Positions 17,439-25,928 of a stretch of 64,000 bases of DNA are shown here, one piece after another (position 1 is the stretch's first letter; each line of letters opens with the position of its first letter). Source of the stretch: a virus; the IMG/VR virus record IMGVR_UViG_3300009431_000002, positions 124,001 to 188,000 of that record. One strand, given 5' to 3'. The notes under the pieces were generated by a model, which did not search any database, was not told where the DNA came from, and worked only from the letters and a program-made list of their open reading frames with translations. A program made the translations under genes and the position numbers.

Positions 17439-17861
17439 TCAACGACGGAGCAGCGTCGCGCCCCCGAGGCCCAACGTGCCGAGACCAGCCATGCCTCCGG
17501 CGCCGGCCAGCGCACCGCCGCCGACGTCACGGGCGAGGTCGCCGCCCTCCTGGACCTGCTTGCCCCAGCCCTCGAGGCCCTCGCCCCAGCCGCGGCGTGT
17601 CTTGCCGGCGTCCAGGGCCTCCGTGCTCATCTTGCCCTTGGGCTGGGCCTTCACGGCGCGGGCCATGGCGTCGTCGCCCGACTGGGTGAGCTTGCCGCCC
17701 AGCCACTTGGCGCCGCGGCCGATGAGCTTGCCGGCCTGCTCGATGAGCGCGAGCTTCTCGAGGTCGCTCAGGCCACGGGCGTCTGCCACCTTCTCGAGCT
17801 CGTCGAGGAACCCGCCGACGAAGGCGTGCTCGCATGCGGCCGCGTGCTTCTCCATATCCAT
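17439..17861 (-). CDS. small virion-region protein with FLDELEKVA motif
   Basis: The 140-residue protein has a good ribosome site (GGAGG six bases before ATG 17861). Residues 17-26 read GFLDELEKVA, closely matching segments in the genes at 17871 and 28240. The C-terminus is Gly/Ala-rich and hydrophobic (GGGALAGAGGMAGLGTLGLG), ending in Leu-Leu-Arg-Arg. It may be an internal or membrane-interacting virion protein; no family is recognised. Confidence 0.7.
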   Translation of the reverse strand: MDMEKHAAACEHAFVGGFLDELEKVADARGLSDLEKLALIEQAGKLIGRGAKWLGGKLTQSGDDAMARAVKAQPKGKMSTEALDAGKTRRGWGEGLEGWGKQVQEGGDLARDVGGGALAGAGGMAGLGTLGLGGATLLRR

Positions 17862-17870
17862 GCGGTCCTC

Positions 17871-18656
17871 CTATCCAAAGTGGCGCGGCGTTGGCGCGTC
17901 GAGCCACAGATATTTGCTTTCGTGCGCTGACAGCCGAGGCTTGAGCCACCGCATGGCTTCCTGAGGCCCGCGGCTCTGCAACTGCTCCCGGTACGCGTCC
18001 TGTATCTGACTGTACTCTAAATCTCGTCGGTCGACCGACCGCTCCAGCAACGCCCGAAACCGACGTCGCATAGCCTTCGGCATCTTCTGCCCAGGACGGC
18101 CAACGAACCCACCTGCGCGGGCGTCCCCGAACGCCTCGGACGCCTGCCTGGACAGACGCCTGTACTCCGGTTCGCGCAGCCTACGCCACAATCCAGCCGT
18201 CTCCCAGCCACCGCCCGGGCCCTCTAAGGTGTTAATGAGATTGGACTCCTGGACCAGCACATCTGGCTCTGCGTGACCAGAGACCAGTTCCGTGAGCTTC
18301 TCGCCGTAACGGCCAGCTTTCCGCTCCGCAGCCTCGTGTATGGTGGCGATCCCACGAAGGTTGGTTTGTGCCTCCCTGGAGGCGTGTGGGGCAATACCGC
18401 GACCCGCGGATGGCGCCACGTAGACGGCACCTGCAGCCCGAGCCAGGGCCGGGGACTGATCCTTTATGGCCTCCGGCAAACGCTTCGGTATGTGGAACGC
18501 GCCAGCGCGCATCGGTGTGGTGCCGAGCTCCTCCCAGGCTTTCGCTGGTAGCCTACGCAGTGGGGCGATGCGCTCGGTAGCCACGCGAAGATCTGCAGCT
18601 GACACCGCGATCTTCACAAGCTCGTCGCAAAACGCCGCCAGTCGCCTCCGCTCCAT
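17871..18656 (-). CDS. virion-region protein with AFCDELVKIA motif
   Basis: The 261-residue protein is basic and helical. Residues 8-17 read AFCDELVKIA, the clearest example of the motif shared with neighbours. A histidine-rich middle (HEAAERKAGRYGEKLTELV) follows. The codon choice is less uniformly GC-ending than in the flanking genes, which could reflect recent acquisition. A ribosome site (AGGAG) precedes the ATG. It lies directly downstream of the RNA polymerase gene. No family is recognised. Confidence 0.7.
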   Translation of the reverse strand: MERRRLAAFCDELVKIAVSAADLRVATERIAPLRRLPAKAWEELGTTPMRAGAFHIPKRLPEAIKDQSPALARAAGAVYVAPSAGRGIAPHASREAQTNLRGIATIHEAAERKAGRYGEKLTELVSGHAEPDVLVQESNLINTLEGPGGGWETAGLWRRLREPEYRRLSRQASEAFGDARAGGFVGRPGQKMPKAMRRRFRALLERSVDRRDLEYSQIQDAYREQLQSRGPQEAMRWLKPRLSAHESKYLWLDAPTPRHFG

Positions 18657-18664
18657 GCGATCTC

Positions 18665-21600
18665 CTAGTACCCGACGCGGAACTCCGTGGTGCCGGGTGT
18701 TCCTTTCTCAGGCTGCCCGAACTCGGAGCCATAGGCTAGCGCCGGGATCGGATGCAACCCGTGGATGTTGCTGGACCAGCCCCTCAAGGCACCGTCGACG
18801 ATGGTGTCCTTCAGCTTCTGGTACTGGAGCCGCGCCATCCAGTCCTCCTGCATGTCCAGCGGCGTCTGCGTGACCCCGCGCAGGATGGGCGTGAACTTGA
18901 CGGGCTTCTTGCGCTTCTTGTTGTGGTACCCGACATTCGACGTGGACACCAGGTCTCCTGGGAGGAGGTCGGTGTCGCCGGCGTCATCCACTACGCCGAG
19001 GTCGGTGATGGCGCGGACCGCGGTCTCCACGTTGCGCCGGAGCACTGGGCCCGCGTCCGAGTACGCCTTGTGGACCTCGTCCGCGAGGTAGCCGCGCACC
19101 GTGTTGATGTTGGTCAGCGGCAGCATCTCGTGCGGATTGATGGGCCCGCCGGAGAGCCGGTCCCCCTTGCGGACCTTCACGCCCTTGCGCAGCTTGATCT
19201 TCTCGTTGACCAGGTGCTCGGGGACGTAGTGCCTCTTCCCCTTGACCCAGATGTTGAGGCCGCCGACCTCGGCGTCCTTCTCCACCCGCTCTACGGTGCC
19301 CGTGGTCGTCGCCAGCGTCGCCGAGTCCGCCAGCACCTTGGGCATGCGCAGCAGGTCCTGGACCCTGGTGAACTTGTCGGTGGACCGGCCGCTCTTCGAG
19401 GCAGCGACCCCGCCTTCGTGGAACGCGCGCATCGACAACTGCGTGGCGGGCTCGCCCAGTGCCTGCGACGCGATGACCCCGATGTTGGTCCCCGGGTCGG
19501 GCAGCTGGCCGTCCGGCAGGTTGCCGTAGTCCCGTGCGTACAGTCCCTTCGGGGCCACCGACTTCAGCGGGCTGCGGATCGACACGCGCCGGACGCCGCT
19601 GTTCTTCATCCTCGTCTGGACCCGGTCGGTGACCTCGGTGTTCCTCGGCAGGACGTCGCCGCCCCGGAGCTTCACGGGCCGCGCGAGGTAGCGACCGATG
19701 ACCTCGCGGTCCTCGGGGTCCGCGCTGATGCCGTCGTCGGCGTCGTCCGGCGCGTCCCCATCGACCACGACGAGGTTCATGGCAGAGTTCACGACGTCCT
19801 TGGTCAGCGCGCCGGGCTTGGCGGTCTCCTTCGTCTTCTGGATCATGCCCTTGCGCGCACCGTGCATGGCCGTGAAGTAGCTGGCGGAGTCCAGGCCCTC
19901 GGCGTAGCTCTTGGTGATCGGCACCGGCACGATGCGGTCGGCCGCGTCCTTCACCAACATGGGGGCGATGAGGATCTGCCGGACCTGGTCCCAGTTGCCG
20001 CGAGCACCGGCGTTGACCATCTCCAGGGCGTGGTTGCCCTGCCGCTCCAACTTCGGACGGATGGCCCGGCTCAGGTCCTCGGTGGCCTTGGAGTAGAGGT
20101 CGACGAGGCGCTGGTCCTTCTCCTCCTGGGTCAGCGACTTCATCTTCTGGATGCGCTTGGCCGCCTTGTGGACCCCAGCCAGGGCGCGGTCGCGCACAGC
20201 CTGCTGCGCCTGGAAGTCGTCGAGGGTGAACGACGCGCCAGACTCGTAGGCGTAGTCGTTGCCCATGTCCTTGAGGTCGTTGACGACGTCGCCGAAGTCG
20301 GCCGAGTGCTCCTTGGCCATCCGGGTGAGGAGGTCCTTGGTCGGGCCCTTGGACATCCGGAAGTCCTTGGAGTGGAGCAGCTGCGCGTCCCCTCGCATCC
20401 CCTCCGGCAGCACGCGGTCGAGGAGGATGCGACCGAGGGTCGTCTCCCTGCCCTTCACCGAGACCACGTCGGTCATGCCGAGGCCGAGCTTGCGGGCCTT
20501 GGCCGCCACCTGCGCCGGCGAGTCGAAGCGGTGCGACGTCTTCTTCCCCCACTCTGTCAGCCGGTACAGCCCGAGCTGGGCCTCGTGGCCCGGGGAGTAC
20601 ATCACCCGGCCGGTGGTGGTGTTGAACAGGTTGTTGGACGGGAAGAGCTTGCGCGCCTCCTCCACCGCCTCCTTGGCGAGCGGAACGTAGGCGGACATCT
20701 GGTCGCCGTCGAAGTCGGCGTTGTACCCCGAGGTCACCAGGGGGTGGATGCGGATGGCCTTGCCGCCGACGAGCTTGGGCTTGAACGCCATGACCCCGAA
20801 CTTGTGGAGCACCGGGTCACGCTTCAGCAGCACCGGCCGCTCCTCCATCACGCGCTCAAGCGCGTGCCGGGCGACCTTGGAGTTGGTCCGGACCAGGTGC
20901 TGTGCCTCGGCGGGGACGTAGCCCTGCTCCCGCACCAGCTTTCGCACGACGAAGGGCTTGTACGTCTCCTTCGCCAGCTTGTAGGGGATGCCCACCTCGT
21001 CCAGTCCCATGTCGGGCTCGGGGATGATGGTGGACCGCATCGACAGGTCCTGCCGGCGGGAGACGAGGTTCTTCTGGAAGAACGAGTCCTTGGGCTGGGG
21101 CACGCCCTTCATCGTCTCCATCACGCCGCGGTGCTTGCGGCCGTTGATGGTGGAGCCGGTCATCATCAGGGCGCGGAGCCCGTCGTAGAGCTCGGCGGTC
21201 AGCTTGCTCTTCGTCTTCTCCCCGAGTCCGGGGTCGTAGTCCCGCAGCTGGATGTTGGTGATGCCGAGGCTCTTGTACAGGCCGTTGATGTCCGAGTCGT
21301 TGAGCTTGCCCGACTCCATCACCGAGACCGGCCGCATCACCGGCGGCATGACGGGCACGACCGAGGTGAAGTACGCCTGGTCGGGGGTCAGGTCGTTGGC
21401 GACCAGCGCCTCGAGGAACCGGATCTGCTTGCGCAGCTTCGCCATCGTCGACACGGCCTTGGTGGTCTCGGCCTGGCGACGGAGCGTCTCCAGCTGCTGC
21501 CGTGGGTCGATGGCCGCCAGCCGTGCGCGGATGGCTTCGGGCCCGGTCTTCCCGTCGAGCGTCTTCTCGCCGGCGATGACGGCCTGGTAGTCCTTGTTCT

Positions 21601-24600
21601 TCAGCCCCGTGAAGGTGAGGATGGCCTTCTCGAACACCGGGTTCGGCATGGGCTCGGCCAGCCGGATGTGGGACCAGCGCTTGCCGTCCACACCGCCCGT
21701 GGCGTAGGGGTCGAACAGCCCGCCGCGCTCCGGCTTGAGGTCCTTGCCCCGGAACATCAGGCCCGGGTCCTTCAGTTCGCCGCTGGACATCCGCAGGATC
21801 TGCTCGTCGGTGAGGGGCGCGAGGTTCAGGGTCGAGCCCTGCTTCTTGACGTCGACGCCCAGCACGTTGAGGTAGCCGTTGAACTTGTCGAAGGCGAACG
21901 AGGTGGACGGCGGTGGGAGCTGCTCCCCAGTCTGCAGGGCCATCCACAGCTCGGGGTTCTTCTGGCTCTTGTAGGTGGCCATCTCCCGGATGTTGGCCTT
22001 CGCTCCATGAGCCAACATGGCGTACATGCCCAACGCGTCCATGGCCTGGGCGCCGTGGGCACCACCGCCCTTCGGAACCTCGTTGACGCTGTACGCGTAC
22101 CCGGCCCCGCCCGCGCGGGCGTGGGACTTCTTGTCGATCTGGTGCTTGAGCTTGAGGATGTACTGGTCGCCCGTGAGGATCGGCCCCAGGCTCTGCCCGG
22201 ACTTGGGGTCCACCAGCTCCTCGGTGTCGGACAGGCCCTCCTTCGCCAGCTCCGCCTTCATCTCCTTGGCGTAGTTGCGGTTGGCCCCGCCGAAGTTGTT
22301 GGTGACGTACCGCTTGCCCCGCTTCCGGGCGATCTTCCCGGCCATCGTCTCGAGGACCTGGCCGAGGTTGATGCGGCCGGGGATGCCAGCCGGGTTGAGC
22401 AGGACCTCGACCGGGGCGCCCTCTTCGCCAGAGGCGCGCGGCATCTCGTGGTCAGGCAGCACCGCCGTGACGATGCCCTTGTTGCCGTGGCGTCCGACCA
22501 GCTTGTCCCCGACGCGGGCAGGCTCCTCGGTGGCGACGTGGACGCTGACGTCCTTGCCCCGCTTGACGACGCGGACCACCCGGCCCTTCGTGTCCTTGTC
22601 CCAGACGATGGGCTTGGGGTCCATGTCCCGCACGAGGCTCTTGTGCAGCCGCGCCCGCATGCGACGCTCGCTGGTCTGCTCCGGCTTCTTCAGCGCGGCG
22701 ACGAGGATGTCCCCCTCGTTGACCTCCTGCCCCACCTGGATGACGCCGTCGTCGTCGAGCTTGTCGTAGACCTCGCGCTGCACGCGGTCGGGTGGCGCGT
22801 ACGCGCGGAACTTCTTCTTGTCCAGGACCGTGTTCTTGGTCAGCCGCATGCTCTTGCGGTGCATGTGCTGGGACTTGAGCTTCTCGGCCGCGGACTCGGA
22901 GACGACGATGCCGTCCTCGAAGTTGTACCCACGGTACGGGATGTAGGCCACCCGGAGGTTCTTGCCCAGCGCGAGCTTGCCTTCGCGCGTGAAGTTGGTG
23001 TCGGCCACCGTCTGGCCGCGCTTGACCTTGTCCCCCTTCTTCACGAGGGGCTCGGAGTGCAGGACGCTGGACGCCTCGTTGAGCGGGAAGTGGTCGTAGA
23101 GCTGGACCTCCTCCAGCTTCCCGGCCTTGCTCCGGATCTTGATGGCGCCGGGCCTCACCGACACCACGGTGCCTTCCACCGGGGACTCGTGGGAGTTGAA
23201 CTGGCCCAGCACGTCCTCGAAGGTGGACCTCACCTCGGTCTTGGACTGCACCAGCGGCTCGTCGCGGTCCACCAGGGGCACGGCCTGCTCCTGCTGCCGG
23301 GACGCCGTCATGGCCCTGTTGCCCTGGTTGTTCTGCAGGAAGGGCACGAGGTTGGTGGCCATGCTGAACAGGCCCTTGGCCGACGGGAGGATGTAGTCCA
23401 CCTCGCTGGCCGGCACCTGCATCACCTCGCCGCCCGGGCCGCTGACCGTCACCTCCTTACCGATGGGGACGAGCCGGTTCTTCACCTTCTTGTACTGGTC
23501 TGGGAAGGCGACGGTGGAGCGGTGCGCCTTGTGCGGATCGATCTTCTCCCGGCGGCCCGTCTTCGTGTTGTAGGCCTGGATGTAGAGGGTCTTGCCCTTC
23601 CGCGACACCCCCAGCGGGAGCTGGAGGGTGATGCCGGTGCGGTCACCCTCCGGGGTGTGGATGGGGTCGAGGAAGCCGAGGTGCGTCGGGTCGATGAGCT
23701 GGTCGGCGTCGGTCAGGGTGTGGGTGCTCTTGACCCCGCCCTCGCCCATGATGGTGGTCTTGGACTGGCCGGAGATGAACTCCAGCGGGTTGACCTGGTC
23801 GGGCATCTGCGACAGCTGGGTCTGGGTGAAGAAGGTCTTGATGGGCTTGTCGAACAGCCCGGGGGTCACGACCTCCCTGACGTCGGCCTTGCGGTCGATG
23901 TTGTTCTCCATCTTCCGCTGCAGATCCCAACGGCCGCGGGTCAGCCGCTCGGCCACGAAGTCGTCGACCGACAACGCGTCCTTGTAGAACAGGTGCTCAC
24001 GCGCGTCCGGGGTGTCCTCGCCCCTCGAGATCCGCGCGAGCTTGTGGGCCGAGGCCAGGAGCGACGGGCCGCTCACCTTGTCGTAGGCCTTGCCCAGGGT
24101 GATCTTCGTGCTGTCGGGGCGCAGCACGGTCGTGCCGAACTCATCTCGGAGGTGGCGCTCGGCGTCCTCGATGCTGGGTGCCTGCTTGCCCGTCGACGCC
24201 TTGTAGAAGGCGCGCATGGCGACGTCGTGCTTCTCCTTCTTCCCCTGGTTGAGGATCCCGCGGCCCAGCTCGCGCTCGATGGTGTCGTCGTCGACCCCCA
24301 GCACCTTGAGCATCGGGTAGAGCGGGATGTGGGAGTTGCCGTACCGGACCAGGAACCGCCGGTCCTCCGGGTGGAACCGGAGCCGGAAGTTCTTGCCTTT
24401 CGCCATGTTCCACTGGGACTCCAGCTCACCCTTGGCGCTGACGCGGTGGTACACCCCAGCCTTCAACCGGAACTGGTTGTCGACCTGGTACTCCTTGCCG
24501 TCGACGATGTAGGAGTGCCGCTTGGTCACGCGGGGCAGGTTGCCCACGCGCATGGACTTGCGGCTGATGACCTTGCCCGTCTCCTTGTTGACCAGGGAGA

Positions 24601-24811
24601 CGTCGGCCATAACAGGGTCAGCCCAAGTCCTGCCCTTGAGCTTCGCGTCCTGCTGGGACCGGATGTCGTCGATGCCCTTCTTGTCGTCGACCCAGACCCG
24701 GTGGAGCTCCAGCCGGTTCTCTCGCCCCTCGAAGGGGAACATCGACGAGATGGCGTCGCTGACACGGTCTTTGAGGGCACCGTAGGAACCCTCTGGGTTC
24801 AGTGTCGCCAT
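18665..24811 (-). CDS. single-chain RNA polymerase: fused beta and beta-prime subunits
   Basis: The 2,048-residue protein contains both large subunits of a cellular-type RNA polymerase in one open frame. Beta part: DGKEYQVDNQFRLKAGVYHR, the rifampicin region from Q332 (QLSQMPDQVNPL), DPTHLGFLDPIHTPEG, GYNFEDGIVVSE (~629), GDKLVGRHGNKG (~770) and GAQAMDALGMYAMLAHGA (~920). Beta-prime part: LKPERGGLF (1025-1033), the catalytic NADFDGDQM (N1364-M1372), a trigger-loop region ending HGARKGM (~1650) and the C-terminal QALGEPATQLSMRAFHEGG (~1790). The chain is shorter than bacterial beta plus beta-prime. It contains no cysteine, so both beta-prime zinc sites are missing; only about a dozen residues replace the first. 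No alpha, omega or sigma subunit is seen in the window. It is the first gene of the minus-strand run to 6980. No strong ribosome site precedes the ATG. Confidence 0.97.
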   Translation of the reverse strand: MATLNPEGSYGALKDRVSDAISSMFPFEGRENRLELHRVWVDDKKGIDDIRSQQDAKLKGRTWADPVMADVSLVNKETGKVISRKSMRVGNLPRVTKRHSYIVDGKEYQVDNQFRLKAGVYHRVSAKGELESQWNMAKGKNFRLRFHPEDRRFLVRYGNSHIPLYPMLKVLGVDDDTIERELGRGILNQGKKEKHDVAMRAFYKASTGKQAPSIEDAERHLRDEFGTTVLRPDSTKITLGKAYDKVSGPSLLASAHKLARISRGEDTPDAREHLFYKDALSVDDFVAERLTRGRWDLQRKMENNIDRKADVREVVTPGLFDKPIKTFFTQTQLSQMPDQVNPLEFISGQSKTTIMGEGGVKSTHTLTDADQLIDPTHLGFLDPIHTPEGDRTGITLQLPLGVSRKGKTLYIQAYNTKTGRREKIDPHKAHRSTVAFPDQYKKVKNRLVPIGKEVTVSGPGGEVMQVPASEVDYILPSAKGLFSMATNLVPFLQNNQGNRAMTASRQQEQAVPLVDRDEPLVQSKTEVRSTFEDVLGQFNSHESPVEGTVVSVRPGAIKIRSKAGKLEEVQLYDHFPLNEASSVLHSEPLVKKGDKVKRGQTVADTNFTREGKLALGKNLRVAYIPYRGYNFEDGIVVSESAAEKLKSQHMHRKSMRLTKNTVLDKKKFRAYAPPDRVQREVYDKLDDDGVIQVGQEVNEGDILVAALKKPEQTSERRMRARLHKSLVRDMDPKPIVWDKDTKGRVVRVVKRGKDVSVHVATEEPARVGDKLVGRHGNKGIVTAVLPDHEMPRASGEEGAPVEVLLNPAGIPGRINLGQVLETMAGKIARKRGKRYVTNNFGGANRNYAKEMKAELAKEGLSDTEELVDPKSGQSLGPILTGDQYILKLKHQIDKKSHARAGGAGYAYSVNEVPKGGGAHGAQAMDALGMYAMLAHGAKANIREMATYKSQKNPELWMALQTGEQLPPPSTSFAFDKFNGYLNVLGVDVKKQGSTLNLAPLTDEQILRMSSGELKDPGLMFRGKDLKPERGGLFDPYATGGVDGKRWSHIRLAEPMPNPVFEKAILTFTGLKNKDYQAVIAGEKTLDGKTGPEAIRARLAAIDPRQQLETLRRQAETTKAVSTMAKLRKQIRFLEALVANDLTPDQAYFTSVVPVMPPVMRPVSVMESGKLNDSDINGLYKSLGITNIQLRDYDPGLGEKTKSKLTAELYDGLRALMMTGSTINGRKHRGVMETMKGVPQPKDSFFQKNLVSRRQDLSMRSTIIPEPDMGLDEVGIPYKLAKETYKPFVVRKLVREQGYVPAEAQHLVRTNSKVARHALERVMEERPVLLKRDPVLHKFGVMAFKPKLVGGKAIRIHPLVTSGYNADFDGDQMSAYVPLAKEAVEEARKLFPSNNLFNTTTGRVMYSPGHEAQLGLYRLTEWGKKTSHRFDSPAQVAAKARKLGLGMTDVVSVKGRETTLGRILLDRVLPEGMRGDAQLLHSKDFRMSKGPTKDLLTRMAKEHSADFGDVVNDLKDMGNDYAYESGASFTLDDFQAQQAVRDRALAGVHKAAKRIQKMKSLTQEEKDQRLVDLYSKATEDLSRAIRPKLERQGNHALEMVNAGARGNWDQVRQILIAPMLVKDAADRIVPVPITKSYAEGLDSASYFTAMHGARKGMIQKTKETAKPGALTKDVVNSAMNLVVVDGDAPDDADDGISADPEDREVIGRYLARPVKLRGGDVLPRNTEVTDRVQTRMKNSGVRRVSIRSPLKSVAPKGLYARDYGNLPDGQLPDPGTNIGVIASQALGEPATQLSMRAFHEGGVAASKSGRSTDKFTRVQDLLRMPKVLADSATLATTTGTVERVEKDAEVGGLNIWVKGKRHYVPEHLVNEKIKLRKGVKVRKGDRLSGGPINPHEMLPLTNINTVRGYLADEVHKAYSDAGPVLRRNVETAVRAITDLGVVDDAGDTDLLPGDLVSTSNVGYHNKKRKKPVKFTPILRGVTQTPLDMQEDWMARLQYQKLKDTIVDGALRGWSSNIHGLHPIPALAYGSEFGQPEKGTPGTTEFRVGY

Positions 24812-24840
24812 GGAACGTCCAGTTGTGCCATCAGGCTACA

Positions 24841-24881
24841 GTGCAAGGGATGCTGTGGCAACGGGTACAAGTAGAGTAACC
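24841..24881 (+). promoter_or_regulatory. divergent control region between RNA polymerase and acidic-protein genes
   Basis: The 89-base gap between divergent starts holds two boxes found in other leaders. CAAGGGATG (24844-24852) matches 4683-4691. GGGTACAAGTAGAGTAACC (24863-24881) resembles the 886 and 31214 boxes. On the minus strand a weak TTGCCA, 17 bases, TAGCCT arrangement could serve the RNA polymerase gene. Confidence 0.35.
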
Positions 24882-24900
24882 AACAGAGGAGGTCTGCTGC

Positions 24901-25107
24901 ATGATTGAAATCGTACCCACCGAAGACCACACCCTCGACGATCTGGACGACGAGCCCATCGTGCTCGCCGGCCCGGGCGATGACGAGGATGACAACGATG
25001 ACGAAGAGGAGGACAATGAGGAGGAGGTCGACGAGGACCGGGAGGACCGGACGAGTCCAGAGATCCTCGACGACGCCGTCGATGAGGCGATCTACGGCGA
25101 GGAGTAG
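24901..25107 (+). CDS. very acidic small protein, possible nucleic-acid mimic
   Basis: The 68-residue protein is about half Asp and Glu, concentrated in residues 26-50. It has a good ribosome site (GAGGAGG). It is transcribed divergently from the RNA polymerase gene and shares its upstream region. Proteins this acidic often mimic DNA or bind polymerases, histone-like proteins or nucleases; the phage also encodes basic histone-tail-like proteins. The function is inferred only from charge. Confidence 0.65.
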   Translation: MIEIVPTEDHTLDDLDDEPIVLAGPGDDEDDNDDEEEDNEEEVDEDREDRTSPEILDDAVDEAIYGEE

Positions 25108-25109
25108 CC

Positions 25110-25211
25110 ATGTTCTGGACGCTGGTGGGCGTCGGCCTGTTCCTGGGGCTGATGCTGTACATGAGACATTCGAGCGGGGACTTCGTGGCCTCGATGACCC
25201 GCTCGACCTGA
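25110..25211 (+). CDS. 33-residue single-span membrane peptide
   Basis: An ATG two bases after the previous stop opens a 33-codon frame with almost all third positions G or C, as in real genes here. Residues 2-17 (FWTLVGVGLFLGLMLY) form one hydrophobic span with a polar C-terminal tail (RHSSGDFVAS). A small inner-membrane peptide is likely. Its stop overlaps the apparent start of the next gene. Confidence 0.55.
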   Translation: MFWTLVGVGLFLGLMLYMRHSSGDFVASMTRST

Positions 25212-25630
25212 CCGCCGACGACGCGGCGCCCGACGCTACGTTCGCACTGGCGTACTGCACCCTGCTCGCCCACGACATCATCGCTGAGGCGTTGGACGGG
25301 GACCCCGAGGACTGGCCCGACTACATCCAGCTGTGCTGCGACGAAGTGAACTGCGCCGAGTGCGCGCTCCTCGCCGGCTTCCTGGAGGGTTCCGAGTTCT
25401 CGTGGGTCTGCGCCACCTGCGCCACCGCCTTCCCACACCACATCGGCTTCTGGATCTCGGGGACCTGCGACGCCTGCGACGGCGTCGTCACAACAGGTAC
25501 ACGCCGCTCCCCCGTCGTCACGACCGACGACGACCACGCCGAGTCCTGCGTCCTTCAACTGATCGAGGAGCAGCCGGTCCTCCGCGACCGGCTCCGCCGG
25601 ATGCAAGCACTGGTGGAGCGGCATGCGTAG
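25208..25630 (+). CDS. zinc-ribbon protein with unusual start
   Basis: The frame encodes ~140 residues with CCDEVNCAEC, CATC and CDAC clusters, consistent with zinc binding. No ATG, GTG or TTG lies at the point where coding character begins; CTG 25208 overlaps the upstream stop (CTGA), mirroring the GTGA and ATGA junctions used elsewhere. An in-frame ATG at 25082 lies inside the acidic gene, lacks a ribosome site and gives poor codon quality until ~25190. A -1 frameshift from the membrane-peptide frame is a third option. Confidence 0.6.
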   Translation: MTADDAAPDATFALAYCTLLAHDIIAEALDGDPEDWPDYIQLCCDEVNCAECALLAGFLEGSEFSWVCATCATAFPHHIGFWISGTCDACDGVVTTGTRRSPVVTTDDDHAESCVLQLIEEQPVLRDRLRRMQALVERHA

Positions 25631-25928
25631 GGCGCTACGATTCAGCGACCTCACGCGCCGCGCCAAGGAGGACCGAGAGGAGGCCCTCCGCCAGGACGAC
25701 GCCGGCGAACCACGAGTCATCTGCGACTACTGCGACCAGCCAATCGTGCCCGGAGAGGTCGGCTTCGCCATCCAGCAATTCGAGGTGGTGGTGAGCAACA
25801 AGTCCGGGCGCGACGTCTACCAGGACATCCACATGGAGGACGGGTCCTCCGAGAAGTGCTACCACTTCACGTGTCTCGCCGAGCACATCACCCAGCCGTG
25901 CATCATCGGAGCCGAGCATGAAATGTGA
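25623..25928 (+). CDS. small treble-clef-type zinc protein
   Basis: The 101-residue protein has CDYCDQPI and a later CYHFTC, the spacing of a C-x2-C plus C/H-x2-C treble clef or LIM-like knuckle. It overlaps the previous gene by eight bases. The following gene has the same pattern, so the two may be diverged tandem copies. The specific role is unknown. Confidence 0.7.
   Translation: MRRALRFSDLTRRAKEDREEALRQDDAGEPRVICDYCDQPIVPGEVGFAIQQFEVVVSNKSGRDVYQDIHMEDGSSEKCYHFTCLAEHITQPCIIGAEHEM

Noticed and set aside
18752-24874. Plus-strand frame of about 2,040 codons opposite the RNA polymerase gene
   Set aside because: It is the antisense shadow of a GC-rich gene; its residues are Leu/Val/Arg/His/Gly/Asp-biased with no motif, while the minus strand encodes clear polymerase motifs.
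25110-25211. Promoter or leader only, without coding
   Set aside because: Third codon positions are almost all G/C and the peptide is a clean single membrane span, so coding is more likely than chance.
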